Below are positions 17,580 through 26,269 of a DNA stretch of 64,000 bases, in pieces. A model generated the notes under the pieces. That model saw nothing but the letters and a program-made list of their open reading frames with translations, had not been told where the DNA came from and did no database searches. The stretch comes from Pseudomonas sp. KK4 (GTDB taxonomy: Bacteria; Pseudomonadota; Gammaproteobacteria; Pseudomonadales; Pseudomonadaceae), in NCBI RefSeq assembly GCF_001984065.1, contig NZ_LYVP01000005.1, positions 62,001-126,000 of the forward strand. The letters are read 5' to 3'. The position numbers and the translations under genes are program-made. The stretch's first letter is position 1; each line of letters starts with the position of its first letter.

Positions 17580-20083
17580 TGGCACGCCTGCCGCTGTTGC
17601 GCCTGTTCAGTCTCGCCATCCGCCAATTGCTGCGCGACGCCCGCGCCGGTGAATTGCGCGTGTTGTTCTTCGCCGTGCTGGTGGCTGTGGCGGCGAGTAC
17701 CGCCATCGGTTACTTCGGCGCCCGCCTGAATGGCGCCATGATGCTGCGCGCCACCGAGTTCCTGGGCGCCGACCTGCTGCTCGAAGGCAGTTCGCCGGCC
17801 CGCCCCGAGCAGATAAAAAGTGGCACCGAACTGGGCCTCGAACACGCGCAGATAGTGGAGTTTTCCAGTGTCATCGCCACCGACAATGGCATCCAGTTGT
17901 CCAGCATCAAGGCCGCCGACAGCGCCTACCCATTGCGCGGCGAACTGAAAAGCGCGCCCGCCCCCTTCGCACCGGAGACGGCCGGTGGCGGACCCAAGCC
18001 CGGCGAAGCCTGGGTCGAAGCCCGCCTGCTGACCGCCCTCGACCTGAAGATTGGCGACAGTATCGACGTCGGCATGAAGACGCTGACCCTGGCGCGGGTG
18101 CTGACTTACGAACCCGACCGCGCCGGCAACTTCTACAGCCTGACGCCACGGGTCCTCATCAATCTCGACGACCTTGCCGCCACGGGTGTCGTGCAACCCG
18201 GCAGCCGGGTCAGTTACCGCGAGCTCTGGCGCGGCAATGCATCGGCCCTGGAAACCTATCGCCAGTTGATCAAGCCAGGCCTTGAGGCCAACCAACGCAT
18301 CCAGGATGCCCGCGACGGCAACCGCCAGATTGGCGGCGCCTTGGGCAAGGCTGAGCGCTATCTGAACATGGCGAGCCTGGTGGCGGTGTTGCTGGCCGGT
18401 GTGGCCGTGGCCCTGTCGGCGACGCGTTTTGCCACGCGCCGCTTCGATGCCAGCGCGCTGTTGCGCTGCCTTGGCTTGTCGCGCCGGGAAACCATGGTGC
18501 TGTTCACCCTGCAATTGGCGGTGCTAGGCCTGCTGGCCAGTATCAGCGGGGCTGTAGTCGGCTGGCTGGCGCAACTGGGGTTGTTCGCCTTGCTGCATGA
18601 TTTGCTGCCCAGCGACGTGCCGCCAGGTGGCCTGTTCCCGGCCATCGCCGGCATCGGCACCGGGTTGGTGGCCTTGGCCGGTTTTGCCCTTCCCCCCCTG
18701 GCGGCATTGGGTCGGGTGCCGCCTCTGCGGGTCTTGCGTCGGGACATGTTGCCGATTCCCTCCAGCACCTGGATGGTCTACGGCGCAGCGCTGGCCGCCC
18801 TTGGGCTGATCATGTGGCGCTTGAGCCTGGACCTGGTACTGACGTTCGCATTGCTCGGCGGTGGCGTGGTCGCGGCGCTGGTACTGGGTGGCTTGCTTCT
18901 GTTGTTACTGAAAAGCCTGCGCCGCATGCTGGCCCGTGCTCCCCTGCCGTGGCGCCTGGGCTTGGGTCAACTGCTGCGGCATCCACTGGCGGCCGCCGGA
19001 CAATCCCTGGCATTCGGTCTGATCCTTTTGTCCATGGCGCTGATCGCGCTGTTGCGCGGCGAGTTGCTGGACACCTGGCAAAACCAGTTGCCGAAAAACG
19101 CCCCGAACTATTTCGCCCTGAACATCCTGCCAGCGGACAAACAGGCCTTTACCGATCGCCTGATCTCGCTCTCGGCGCAATCGGCGCCGCTATACCCGGT
19201 GGTGCCGGGCCGACTGATCAGCATCAATGGCGAACCGGTGCAGCAGATCGTCAGCAAGGATTCGGCCGGTGACCGGGCGATCCAGCGTGACTTGAGCCTG
19301 ACATGGGCAGCGGACCTGCCGGCAGGCAATAAAATCACTGCCGGCCAATGGTGGTCCGCGCAGCCGTCCGATGAGATTCCCGGCGTGTCGGTGGAAGGCA
19401 AGGTTGCAGAGAGCCTGAAACTCAAACTCGGCGATCACCTGGTGTTTACCGTCGGCGGGGCCAATCGCGAAGCCAGGGTCACCAGCCTGCGCGAGATCAA
19501 CTGGGACAATTTTCAACCCAACTTCTTCATGATCTTCCAGCCCGGCACCCTGAAGGATCTTCCGGCGACTTACCTGACCAGCTTCTATCTGGCGGCGGGT
19601 CATGATCAACAGATCGTCGAACTGTCTCGCAGCTTCCCCGCGGTGACCATCCTGCAAGTCGAAGCCTTGCTGGCACAACTGCGCAGCATCCTCGCCCAGG
19701 TCACCCTGGCGGTGGAGTATGTGCTGTTGTTTGTCCTGGCGGCGGGAATGGCGGTGCTGTTTTCCGGTTTGCAGGCGACACTCGATGAGCGCATTCGCCA
19801 GGGCGCGCTGTTGCGGGCGCTGGGCGCGGAGCGGCAATTGCTGGTCAAGGCGCGGCGGATCGAGTTTGGATTGCTGGGCGCAGTCAGCGGTTTGCTGGCG
19901 GCGCTGGGCTCGGAAGTTGTGAGCCTGGTGCTCTACCGTTACGCGTTCGATCTGCCCTGGCATCCGCATCCATGGCTGTTGGTGCTGCCACTGATCGGTG
20001 CTGTGCTGATTGGGGGGGCAGGTGTATTCGGCACTCGTCGAGCGCTGAACGCGAGCCCTCTGACCGTTCTGCGAGAAGGCTGA
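17579..20083 (+). CDS. ABC transporter permease of the FtsX/MacB-like family (YbbP-like)
   Basis: An 834-residue integral membrane protein. It has an N-terminal transmembrane helix (about residues 25-45), a large periplasmic domain, a block of helices near residues 260-420 and 420-500, a second periplasmic domain, and a C-terminal FtsX-type core with three helices ('VLLFVLAAGMAVLFSGLQATLDERIRQGALLRALGAERQLL'). It pairs with the upstream ATPase. Homologues sit next to tesA in many proteobacteria; the substrate is unknown. Confidence 0.92.
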   Translation: MARLPLLRLFSLAIRQLLRDARAGELRVLFFAVLVAVAASTAIGYFGARLNGAMMLRATEFLGADLLLEGSSPARPEQIKSGTELGLEHAQIVEFSSVIATDNGIQLSSIKAADSAYPLRGELKSAPAPFAPETAGGGPKPGEAWVEARLLTALDLKIGDSIDVGMKTLTLARVLTYEPDRAGNFYSLTPRVLINLDDLAATGVVQPGSRVSYRELWRGNASALETYRQLIKPGLEANQRIQDARDGNRQIGGALGKAERYLNMASLVAVLLAGVAVALSATRFATRRFDASALLRCLGLSRRETMVLFTLQLAVLGLLASISGAVVGWLAQLGLFALLHDLLPSDVPPGGLFPAIAGIGTGLVALAGFALPPLAALGRVPPLRVLRRDMLPIPSSTWMVYGAALAALGLIMWRLSLDLVLTFALLGGGVVAALVLGGLLLLLLKSLRRMLARAPLPWRLGLGQLLRHPLAAAGQSLAFGLILLSMALIALLRGELLDTWQNQLPKNAPNYFALNILPADKQAFTDRLISLSAQSAPLYPVVPGRLISINGEPVQQIVSKDSAGDRAIQRDLSLTWAADLPAGNKITAGQWWSAQPSDEIPGVSVEGKVAESLKLKLGDHLVFTVGGANREARVTSLREINWDNFQPNFFMIFQPGTLKDLPATYLTSFYLAAGHDQQIVELSRSFPAVTILQVEALLAQLRSILAQVTLAVEYVLLFVLAAGMAVLFSGLQATLDERIRQGALLRALGAERQLLVKARRIEFGLLGAVSGLLAALGSEVVSLVLYRYAFDLPWHPHPWLLVLPLIGAVLIGGAGVFGTRRALNASPLTVLREG

Positions 20084-20144
20084 ACGCTCATCATCCGCGC
20101 CAATCCCATGGAGGTGAGGCGCGGATGGCCGCGGTCCAAAAAAA

Positions 20145-20621
20145 CTACTTTTTTTCGTACAGTATTTCGTTGATCCACCACAACACCTCCCCGTTCGGGG
20201 TCTGGACGAGGGCCTCGTCGCCCACTTCCTTTTTCAACAGCGCGCGAGCCATGGGCGAATCGATGGAGATATAGTCATTGCGACCGTAGATTTCGTCGTA
20301 ACCCACGATTCTGAACTTCTTGATTTCGCCGGATTCGTTCTCAATCTCGACCCAGGCCCCAAAAAAGACTTTGCCTTCCTGCTCGGGCGAATAGACGACG
20401 ACTCGTACATCCTCAAGACGTTTGCGCAGGTAGCGAACCCGCCGGTCGATTTCCCGCAGCAGCTTCTTGTTGTACTGATAGTCGGCATTTTCACTGCGAT
20501 CACCCAAGGATGCCGCCCAGGTCACTTTGCGCGTGGTGTCCGGGCGTTTCTCTCGCCATAGATAGTCGAGCTCTTGCTTCAGAGCGTCATGACCTTCCTT
20601 TGTGATGATGTTCGTACTCAA
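20145..20621 (-). CDS. greB: Transcription elongation factor GreB (TTG start)
   Basis: A 158-residue GreB. The N-terminal coiled coil bears the catalytic tip 'LGDRSENADYQYNKK' (the D-x-x-E acidic pair), and the C-terminal domain reads 'EALVQTPNGEVLWWINEILY'. It rescues backtracked RNA polymerase by stimulating transcript cleavage. The family N-terminus (M-S-T-N-I-I-T-K-E-G) falls on a TTG codon at 20621, because no in-frame ATG or GTG lies nearby; the frame stays open to an upstream ATG at 20753 with no homology. Confidence 0.92.
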   Translation of the reverse strand: MSTNIITKEGHDALKQELDYLWREKRPDTTRKVTWAASLGDRSENADYQYNKKLLREIDRRVRYLRKRLEDVRVVVYSPEQEGKVFFGAWVEIENESGEIKKFRIVGYDEIYGRNDYISIDSPMARALLKKEVGDEALVQTPNGEVLWWINEILYEKK

Positions 20622-20822
20622 GACAGAATGCTCACTGACAATGACCCCGGCTGACGATACATCAATTGCTCCGGATCGAAGCAACGTTCGAGATGGCGTT
20701 TGCACTGAAGACGCCTTTCGCAGCCCGCTGACGATCGCTGCCCGCCAATGCAAACGCGCCGTTTATACGCAGGAAACGTTGGCGTGGCAACGCAGCCTCC
20801 TGACGTGATCCAACCAAACGAC

Positions 20823-20910
20823 TTGACACTTGAGACACTCGGTCTAATATCAAGATCCAACCAGAGCCTGCCTGATAAAAATTTTTTGTTTATTTTAAGA
20901 CGATCAGTCT
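20823..20910 (+). promoter_or_regulatory. Promoter and two operator-like dyads upstream of the AcuI-type gene
   Basis: Two identical-architecture dyads, AGAC-N5-GTCT followed by AATA, occur at 20833-20845 and 20898-20910, with centres 65 bp apart. The first lies in the spacer between TTGACA (20823-20828) and TAATAT (20845-20850), a good sigma70 promoter with 16-base spacing, so a bound protein would block polymerase. The half-site resembles operators of TetR-family regulators such as NemR. No regulator gene is adjacent, so the protein would act from elsewhere. Confidence 0.65.
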
Positions 20911-20926
20911 AATAGAGGAAACAGCG

Positions 20927-21910
20927 ATGTTCAGTGCCATCCTGATTGAAAAAGACGACACCGGTAACCGCACGCACATCACCCGCCTCGACGAATCACA
21001 GCTCCCACCCGGCGACGTCACCGTGCGCGTGGCCTGCAGCACCCTCAACTATAAAGATGCCCTGGCCATAACGGGCAAAGGACCGGTGGTGCGCAAGTTT
21101 CCAATGGTGCCGGGGATCGACTTTGCAGGCACCGTGGAGCACAGCAGCCATCCTGACTTCAACGTCGGCGACGCCGTGTTGCTCAATGGATGGGGTGTGG
21201 GTGAAGCCCATTGGGGCGGTCTGTCGCAGATGGCTCGCGTGGATGGCAACTGGCTGATTCCCTTGCCCAAAGGCTTCACCGCGCAGCAAGCCATGGCCAT
21301 CGGCACCGCCGGTTATACCGCGATGCTCTCGGTGTTGGCCCTGGAGCGCAATGGCGTCACGCCGGACAAGGGTGAAATACTGGTCACAGGTGCCAATGGC
21401 GGGGTTGGCAGTTTTTCCATCGCCCTGCTCGCCGGCCTGGGCTACACCGTGGTGGCCTCTACCGGGCGCATCGAAGAAACGGACTACCTGAAAAAACTCG
21501 GCGCATCAGAAATCATTGATCGCGCCCAATTCAGTGAGCCCGGCCGCCCGCTGGCCAAGGAGCGCTGGGCAGGTGCCATCGACTCGGTGGGCAGTCACAC
21601 CCTGGCCAATGTCTGCGCAAGCACTCAATACGGGGGGACGGTCGCCGCCTGCGGCCTTGCTCAGGGCATGGATTTTCCTGCCAGTGTTGCCCCTTTCATT
21701 TTGCGCGGTGTGACACTGGTGGGAATCGACAGCGTGATGCGCCCTCGCACCGACCGACTGAACGCCTGGGATCGCCTGGCCCGGGACCTCGATCTGTCCA
21801 TCCTCAATGACATCACCCGGGAAATCGAGTTGAGCGAAGTCGTGCAAACTGCGCAACGGCTGTTGGCCGGAGAGGTGCGTGGGCGGGTGGTGGTTAACGT
21901 AAATAGTTGA
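20927..21910 (+). CDS. acuI: Acrylyl-CoA reductase-type quinone oxidoreductase (AcuI/YhdH family)
   Basis: A 327-residue medium-chain dehydrogenase/reductase without the zinc ligands. The N-terminal GroES-like part carries '[31 protein letters not shown]' and the Rossmann motif is '[12 protein letters not shown]'. AcuI/YhdH members reduce acrylyl-CoA with NADPH, detoxifying reactive C3 intermediates. ATG 20927 follows GAGGAAA. The tandem dyads upstream suggest tight repression that an electrophile or acid could lift, consistent with a detoxifying role (inference). Confidence 0.88.
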   Translation: MFSAILIEKDDTGNRTHITRLDESQLPPGDVTVRVACSTLNYKDALAITGKGPVVRKFPMVPGIDFAGTVEHSSHPDFNVGDAVLLNGWGVGEAHWGGLSQMARVDGNWLIPLPKGFTAQQAMAIGTAGYTAMLSVLALERNGVTPDKGEILVTGANGGVGSFSIALLAGLGYTVVASTGRIEETDYLKKLGASEIIDRAQFSEPGRPLAKERWAGAIDSVGSHTLANVCASTQYGGTVAACGLAQGMDFPASVAPFILRGVTLVGIDSVMRPRTDRLNAWDRLARDLDLSILNDITREIELSEVVQTAQRLLAGEVRGRVVVNVNS

Positions 21911-21958
21911 TCCGCGACGCAGGTGTCAGGGCACAGAGCAGCTCTTGTGCCCTGTTCC

Positions 21959-22267
21959 TCAGCGCCGGGTAATCAGCCCTTGGCGAGCGACACGGGTCAG
22001 CTGCCTGATGACCTCAGGCGCGTCTTCGGCGCTGGGGGACTGAATCACTGCCAGATCAAAACTGTCGCTGGCAAATCGGGCCAGGGATTCGCCGTCTTCG
22101 ACAAACTGAATCAGGAAGGCTGCCGGACCACCCGTGCGACGTGGCCAGCCGTCCAGATAACGCAGGAGCGTCGGCTGATGGTTGCCGCCAAGCAGGATTT
22201 TTGGATTGCGCTGGGTCAGATGTGCCGTGATCGGCGCGGGACGTACAACGGGGCTTAGTGCATTCAT
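21959..22267 (-). CDS. Conserved hypothetical protein
   Basis: A 102-residue soluble protein (ATG 22267, M-N-A-L-S-P). A central '(N)PKILLGGNHQPTLLRYLDGWPRR' stretch and a C-terminal 'APEVIRQLTRVARQGLITRR' helix are visible. It has no transmembrane segment or known motif. The compact alpha/beta pattern could be a small receiver-like fold, but that is only an impression. It is isolated, facing acuI. Confidence 0.6.
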   Translation of the reverse strand: MNALSPVVRPAPITAHLTQRNPKILLGGNHQPTLLRYLDGWPRRTGGPAAFLIQFVEDGESLARFASDSFDLAVIQSPSAEDAPEVIRQLTRVARQGLITRR

Positions 22268-22535
22268 CGTGTCGTGTCTCTGCCTCAAAAGTCTGCATGG
22301 CAGGTGAGAGGCAACACCGAACCAGCGCTTTAGCGGTATTTCGAAGCCCGACTCTGGCTTCTGTCGGCGACTGAATGAGTCACCTGGCGCCCCGCAAGTA
22401 GCTGTTTAAATCGGCGCATGAGCAGCATCCTAGAGAAGCTGACCGGACAGTGTCAAGAATGACGCACAACAAAAAACACTCGCACAATCAGACCGCTTCA
22501 AACCCCAGCGGCCTTGATCATGGCTGCGTCTCAAA
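22268..22535. other. Intergenic stretch without a supported gene
   Basis: About 270 bases between the 102-residue hypothetical gene and the glycine-zipper gene. No frame has a ribosome site or family signal. The 22470-22500 part is AT-rich and may hold the leader of the leftward hypothetical gene. Confidence 0.4.
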
Positions 22536-22571
22536 TGAAAAATGCCCGTATCTTGCGATACGGGCATTTTC
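22536..22571 (-). terminator. Terminator of the glycine-zipper gene
   Basis: The perfect 13-bp stem AAATGCCCGTATC / GATACGGGCATTT with loop TTGC has T-runs on both sides and lies just downstream of the leftward gene at 22599. Confidence 0.88.
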
Positions 22572-22598
22572 TGTCACCGATCAGCAGACCCCACAGGA

Positions 22599-22967
22599 TC
22601 AGTGACGCTTGTGACCTTTGGCCAGGTTGTTGCCTACGCCGCCGCCCAATGCACCGCCCAGGCCAGCACCGATGGTGGAACCGGTCTTGCCACCCAGGCT
22701 GTTACCGATCACCGAACCACCAGCGGCGCCCACGCCACCACCGATTGCAGCGCTGGTACGGTGGCCCTTCTTGGCGGCGACGGCACTGCCTGCTGCACCG
22801 GCCACACCTGCACCGATCGCTGCACCGGTGCTGCCGCCCATGCTCTGGCCCACAACGTTACCCAGCGCGCCACCCAAACCGCCACCCACGGCAGCAGTGC
22901 CGTCGCCAGCCATTGCACCTTGAGCGACCAGAAGACCCAGAACCAAAGCAGGCAGTGTGAAACGCAT
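22599..22967 (-). CDS. Exported glycine-zipper domain protein
   Basis: A 122-residue protein with a signal peptide (ends near AMA-GD, residue 21) followed by about 90 residues of glycine-zipper repeats (GGGLGGALGNVVGQSMGGSTG and similar) alternating G/A/S small residues every three to four positions, and a basic tail 'AKGHKRH'. Such proteins insert into or pack against the outer membrane. ATG 22967 has GAGG-like purines upstream. No partner gene is nearby. Confidence 0.82.
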   Translation of the reverse strand: MRFTLPALVLGLLVAQGAMAGDGTAAVGGGLGGALGNVVGQSMGGSTGAAIGAGVAGAAGSAVAAKKGHRTSAAIGGGVGAAGGSVIGNSLGGKTGSTIGAGLGGALGGGVGNNLAKGHKRH

Positions 22968-23110
22968 GACAAAAACCTCAAAAAATAAGATGAAGATCAG
23001 AAGGGCCGAGATTGAAAGCTTTAGAGGAAACAAAGTCCAGACATGCGCGCACACAACCTCGTCATTGGCGACGGTTGGACAGCATTTATGGAAAAGGTTT
23101 TATGACAGGC

Positions 23111-23136
23111 AAAAAAAAGCCCGCTGGGGAACGGGC
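23111..23136 (-). terminator. Second leftward terminator without an assigned gene
   Basis: Read on the minus strand, the stem GCCCG / CGGGC is followed by eight T residues. The upstream 62-residue gene already has its own terminator at 23253-23280, so this one may end a short non-coding transcript that begins between the two. Confidence 0.6.
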
Positions 23137-23252
23137 AGGGTGTTGCTTCTAACGGATGAGTTGAGCCTACGTAGCTGCTCGTGAAAACTTTGTGAAAAAA
23201 ATCCCGCTTAAACATTCGTTCATACATTGCACCTGCACCGACTGAACAGGCA

Positions 23253-23280
23253 CAAAAAACCCCGTTCACTGACGGGGTTC
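23253..23280 (-). terminator. Terminator of the 62-residue gene
   Basis: AACCCCGT-tcactg-ACGGGGTT with a T6 run on the minus strand, 17 bases downstream of the stop at 23297. Confidence 0.88.
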
Positions 23281-23296
23281 AGGGATGCAACTGTGT

Positions 23297-23485
23297 TTAT
23301 TTCCTGACCGGAGCCGCCACTTTGGGGAGAAACTTTCCTTTCAGCACGCGCCCCGCCTTGCTCTTGATCTTGTGAACTTCAGTCTGGTCTTCACCGAAAC
23401 CGGCCACGTACGCAGTCTGCCCACACTGCACGAAATTGTTGATCGGAAACTCTGCACCGTCGTCTTCGATGTACGGATCAGCCAT
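23297..23485 (-). CDS. Small conserved hypothetical protein
   Basis: A 62-residue protein: acidic N-terminus (MADPYIEDDGAEF), a middle 'PINNFVQCGQTAYVAGFGEDQTEVHKIKS' with one Cys, and a basic C-terminus. No signal peptide. It is followed by a good terminator, which supports it being a real transcription unit. Function unknown. Confidence 0.6.
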   Translation of the reverse strand: MADPYIEDDGAEFPINNFVQCGQTAYVAGFGEDQTEVHKIKSKAGRVLKGKFLPKVAAPVRK

Positions 23486-23632
23486 CTCTTCACCCCTTCA
23501 TCAAAAGCGGGATCGACACCGGCAAGCCCATTTGCCCGAACTATATCGACCACCAAGGACTTTCAGACTAGCCGGTCACGACTGGACTTGTAATTCAGAT
23601 TCCCGTACCGCCGACGAATGGCCCTTCACCCA

Positions 23633-23953
23633 TCATCGCAACTTTACGGCCGTTCCTGTCACAAAGACCACAACCATTCCACCCTTGCCCGCCGGCATGC
23701 TGATCTCGAAATCTAGCCCCACCACTGCATCGGCCTGCAACGCCCTCGCCCGCTCCTTTATTTCATCCGTGGCCTGGACCCGCGCCTCCTTCAAGGCTCG
23801 TTCAAGCGTCTGCGACCGACCACCGAAGAAATCCCGCATGCCGGCGAACAGGTCGCGGATGACGTTGACGCCCTGTACCGATTCGGCGCTGACGATGTCC
23901 AGGTAAGCAGTGATCTGCCGCCCTTCGACAGCTTGGGTCGTGGTGATGATCAT
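23633..23953 (-). CDS. YbjQ family protein (UPF0145, heavy-metal-binding domain)
   Basis: A 106-residue protein of the YbjQ/UPF0145 family. Landmarks are 'MIITTTQAVEGRQITAYLDIVSAESVQGVNVIRDLFAGMRDFFGGRS' and 'ERALKEARVQATDEIKERARALQADAVVGLDFE', the characteristic strand-turn-helix that forms a pentameric ring in solved members. The role is unknown; the domain name reflects a proposed metal site. Confidence 0.9.
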   Translation of the reverse strand: MIITTTQAVEGRQITAYLDIVSAESVQGVNVIRDLFAGMRDFFGGRSQTLERALKEARVQATDEIKERARALQADAVVGLDFEISMPAGKGGMVVVFVTGTAVKLR

Positions 23954-24040
23954 TGGTTTTCCTTATTGCCGAGAAAGTGAGCCGGCGCTTCGAACGCCGC
24001 CGTGCATTGCCCTGTCAAAAATAAACCACCAGAAAACACA

Positions 24041-24071
24041 AAACCCCTGGCTTCTTCCGAAACCAGGGGTT
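24041..24071 (-). terminator. Terminator of tRNA-Ser
   Basis: AACCCCTGG / CCAGGGGTT with an eleven-base loop, about 17 bases beyond the tRNA 3' end, followed on the minus strand by a T-rich stretch. Confidence 0.85.
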
Positions 24072-24087
24072 CTGTTTACATCGAATG

Positions 24088-24177
24088 TGGCGGTGAAGGA
24101 GAGATTCGAACTCTCGATACAGTTTCCTGTATACACACTTTCCAGGCGTGCTCCTTAAGCCACTCGGACACTTCACC
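24088..24177 (-). tRNA. tRNA-Ser (anticodon GGA), CCA encoded
   Basis: A 90-base class II tRNA. The acceptor stem GGTGAAG pairs with CTTCACC, followed by G and CCA. The anticodon loop contains C-T-GGA-A-A, with GGA complementary to bases 24141-24143, giving Ser. A long variable arm (GTGTATACAGGAAACTGTAT) and the T loop GTTCGAATC are present. The 3' terminus and its flank are clean, with no sign of an integrated element. Confidence 0.97.
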
Positions 24178-24483
24178 GTATCTCTTCAAACATGTTCTGT
24201 CTGTCGAGGCGCGCTAATGTAGTCGAAAGCTTTTCTATTGGCAAACATTTTTTCAGAATTTTCATGCGCTTAAGGCAATTAGTCGTTTCCTGTGGGTCAG
24301 GCGATGGCAAACCGGCCAATCTCTGGTTCAACGTCCACATCTATACAGAGGCCAAGGCACCGTCGGCGTGGCCGGCCACGCTTTGCGGGTGGGGAAAGGG
24401 TGACTGTCGGGTCAGTCATGGCGCTTTACCTGGCCGATGGCGGTGGGTAACGTCTGCCCATCTTTATTGAAAGGAATAGCGTC
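24178..24483. other. Intergenic stretch upstream of the crotonase gene
   Basis: About 300 bases containing the tRNA-Ser upstream region on one side and the crotonase leader on the other. No gene is supported. AAAGGAAT at 24469-24476 is the ribosome site of the crotonase gene. Confidence 0.45.
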
Positions 24484-25173
24484 ATGAGTGAGTTGATTGC
24501 CTACCACCTCGAAGACGGTATCGCGACCCTGACCCTGTGCAATGGCAAGGTCAACGCCATCTCTCCAGATGTGATTGCCGCCTTCAACGCCGCACTGGAC
24601 CAGGCCGTGGCCGACCGTGCGGTGGTGATCATCACCGGTCAACCAGGGATTCTCTCCGGTGGTTACGACCTGAAGGTGATGACCTCCGGCCCCAAGGAGG
24701 CCGTTGCCCTTGTCACCTCCGGCTCGACGCTGGCCCGTCGCCTGCTGTCGCATCCTTTCCCGGTGATTGTCGCTTGCCCGGGCCATGCGGTGGCCAAGGG
24801 CGCGTTCCTGCTGCTTTCGGCGGACTATCGCATCGGTGTCGACGGCGCGTTCAGCATTGGCCTGAACGAGGTGCAGATCGGCATGACCATGCACCACGCC
24901 GGTATCGAACTGGCCCGCGATCGCCTGGCCAAGTCGGCGTTTCACCGTTCGGTGATCAACGGTGAGATGTTCAACCCCAAGAGTGCCGTGGAGGCCGGCT
25001 TCCTCGACCAGGTGGTGTCGGCCCAAGAGCTGCAAGGCGCGGCACTGGCGGCGGCGCGTCAGTTGAAGAAGATCAACATGACCGCCCACAAGAACACCAA
25101 GTTGAAAGTCCGCAAAGCGCTGCTGGACACCCTGGACCACGCAATCATTCTGGATCAGGAGCACATGGGCTGA
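24484..25173 (+). CDS. Crotonase/enoyl-CoA hydratase family protein
   Basis: A 229-residue single-domain crotonase, a little shorter than usual. Oxyanion-hole segments are 'GILSGGYDLKVM' and 'GHAVAKGAFLLLSADYRIG'. The expected acidic catalytic position is in 'IGLNEVQIGMT' (Glu of L-N-E-V). The second catalytic Glu of hydratases is not obvious, so isomerase or another crotonase chemistry is possible. A good AAAGGAA precedes ATG. It stands alone with its own terminator. Confidence 0.88.
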   Translation: MSELIAYHLEDGIATLTLCNGKVNAISPDVIAAFNAALDQAVADRAVVIITGQPGILSGGYDLKVMTSGPKEAVALVTSGSTLARRLLSHPFPVIVACPGHAVAKGAFLLLSADYRIGVDGAFSIGLNEVQIGMTMHHAGIELARDRLAKSAFHRSVINGEMFNPKSAVEAGFLDQVVSAQELQGAALAAARQLKKINMTAHKNTKLKVRKALLDTLDHAIILDQEHMG

Positions 25174-25192
25174 GCCCCGGATCCGGAACATG

Positions 25193-25221
25193 AAAAGCCC
25201 GACCGTCGTGTCGGGCTTTTT
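25193..25221 (+). terminator. Crotonase gene terminator
   Basis: The stem AAAAGCCCGAC / GTCGGGCTTTT, ending in a T-run, begins 20 bases after the stop. Confidence 0.9.
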
Positions 25222-25387
25222 CATACGCACCCTGTGGAAAACTCCGCAACCGCTCTAGAACGCGTCTGACCCCTCAGTCGGAAACATATGCTTAAACATC
25301 GGCTATCTCCCGCCTGTTTAGTGACAATTGCTGAAAACAGTGCACATCCGTACACTGCGCCACCTTTTGTCCCGGTGGGGCCTGCAA

Positions 25388-26110
25388 ATGCTGTTTGCTT
25401 TACGTATGTCATTGATGGGCCTGCACTTTATTGTGGCGGGTGTGCTGGGCGTGCTGCTCGGCCTGTGCCGCCCGTTCAATCCGGATAACAGTCGCCTGTG
25501 CGCCCGTCTGTATGCCTGGCCGGCAATGTGCATTCTGCGGTTGCGGGTCAAAGCCGACGTCGGACCATTGATGGATAAACCTGACAGTTGCGTGATCATT
25601 GCCAACCACCAATCCAACTACGATTTGTTTGTATTCGGTAACGTGGTCCCACGCCGTACCGTGTGCATCGGCAAGAAAAGCCTTAAATGGGTACCGTTGT
25701 TCGGTCAGTTGTTCTGGCTGGCCGGCAATGTGTTGATCGATCGCGGCAATGCGCAGAAGGCGCGCCAATCGATGCTGACCACCACCGATACCCTTCAGAA
25801 CCAGGACACTTCGATCTGGGTCTTCCCCGAGGGCACGCGCAACCTGGGTGAAGAATTGTTGCCGTTCAAAAAAGGCGCGTTCCAGATGGCCATCGCGGCC
25901 GGGGTGCCGATCGTGCCGGTGTGCGTCAGCAGTTACGTCAAGCACATGCGATTGAACCGCTGGCGCAGTGGGAAAATTCTCATCCGTTCGCTGCCTGCCA
26001 TACCGACTGCCGGCATGAGTCTGGATGACATGCCTTTGCTGATCGCCCAGTGCCAGCAGCAGATGCGCGAATGCATCGAGTCGATGGACCGGCAACTGCA
26101 AGCCGCCTGA
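25388..26110 (+). CDS. plsC: 1-acyl-sn-glycerol-3-phosphate acyltransferase (PlsC)
   Basis: A 240-residue inner-membrane acyltransferase that makes phosphatidic acid from lysophosphatidic acid. The N-terminal membrane helix is 'LFALRMSLMGLHFIVAGVLGVLLGL'. Block I is 'ANHQSNYDLF' (H-x4-D), and block III is 'FPEGTRNLGE'. I chose ATG 25388, where the family alignment and the membrane helix begin; the open frame extends to 25328 without homology. Confidence 0.92.
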   Translation: MLFALRMSLMGLHFIVAGVLGVLLGLCRPFNPDNSRLCARLYAWPAMCILRLRVKADVGPLMDKPDSCVIIANHQSNYDLFVFGNVVPRRTVCIGKKSLKWVPLFGQLFWLAGNVLIDRGNAQKARQSMLTTTDTLQNQDTSIWVFPEGTRNLGEELLPFKKGAFQMAIAAGVPIVPVCVSSYVKHMRLNRWRSGKILIRSLPAIPTAGMSLDDMPLLIAQCQQQMRECIESMDRQLQAA

Positions 26111-26269
26111 CCATGAAACCCGCCCCGTGCGGGTTTTCTTTTGCCCACGTCTTTTTCCGGCGAACTATGCAAATTCTGCCGACTCTCAAACAGCAGACGA
26201 GGCTAAGCTACACACTGCCTGCCCCCTCTTTGTTAACGAACACCTGCCAATAAGAAGCGAACCACCATC

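Noticed and set aside
24088..24177. tRNA-Ser as the attachment site of an integrated element
   Set aside because: No duplicated tRNA 3' end, integrase or composition change was seen on either side.
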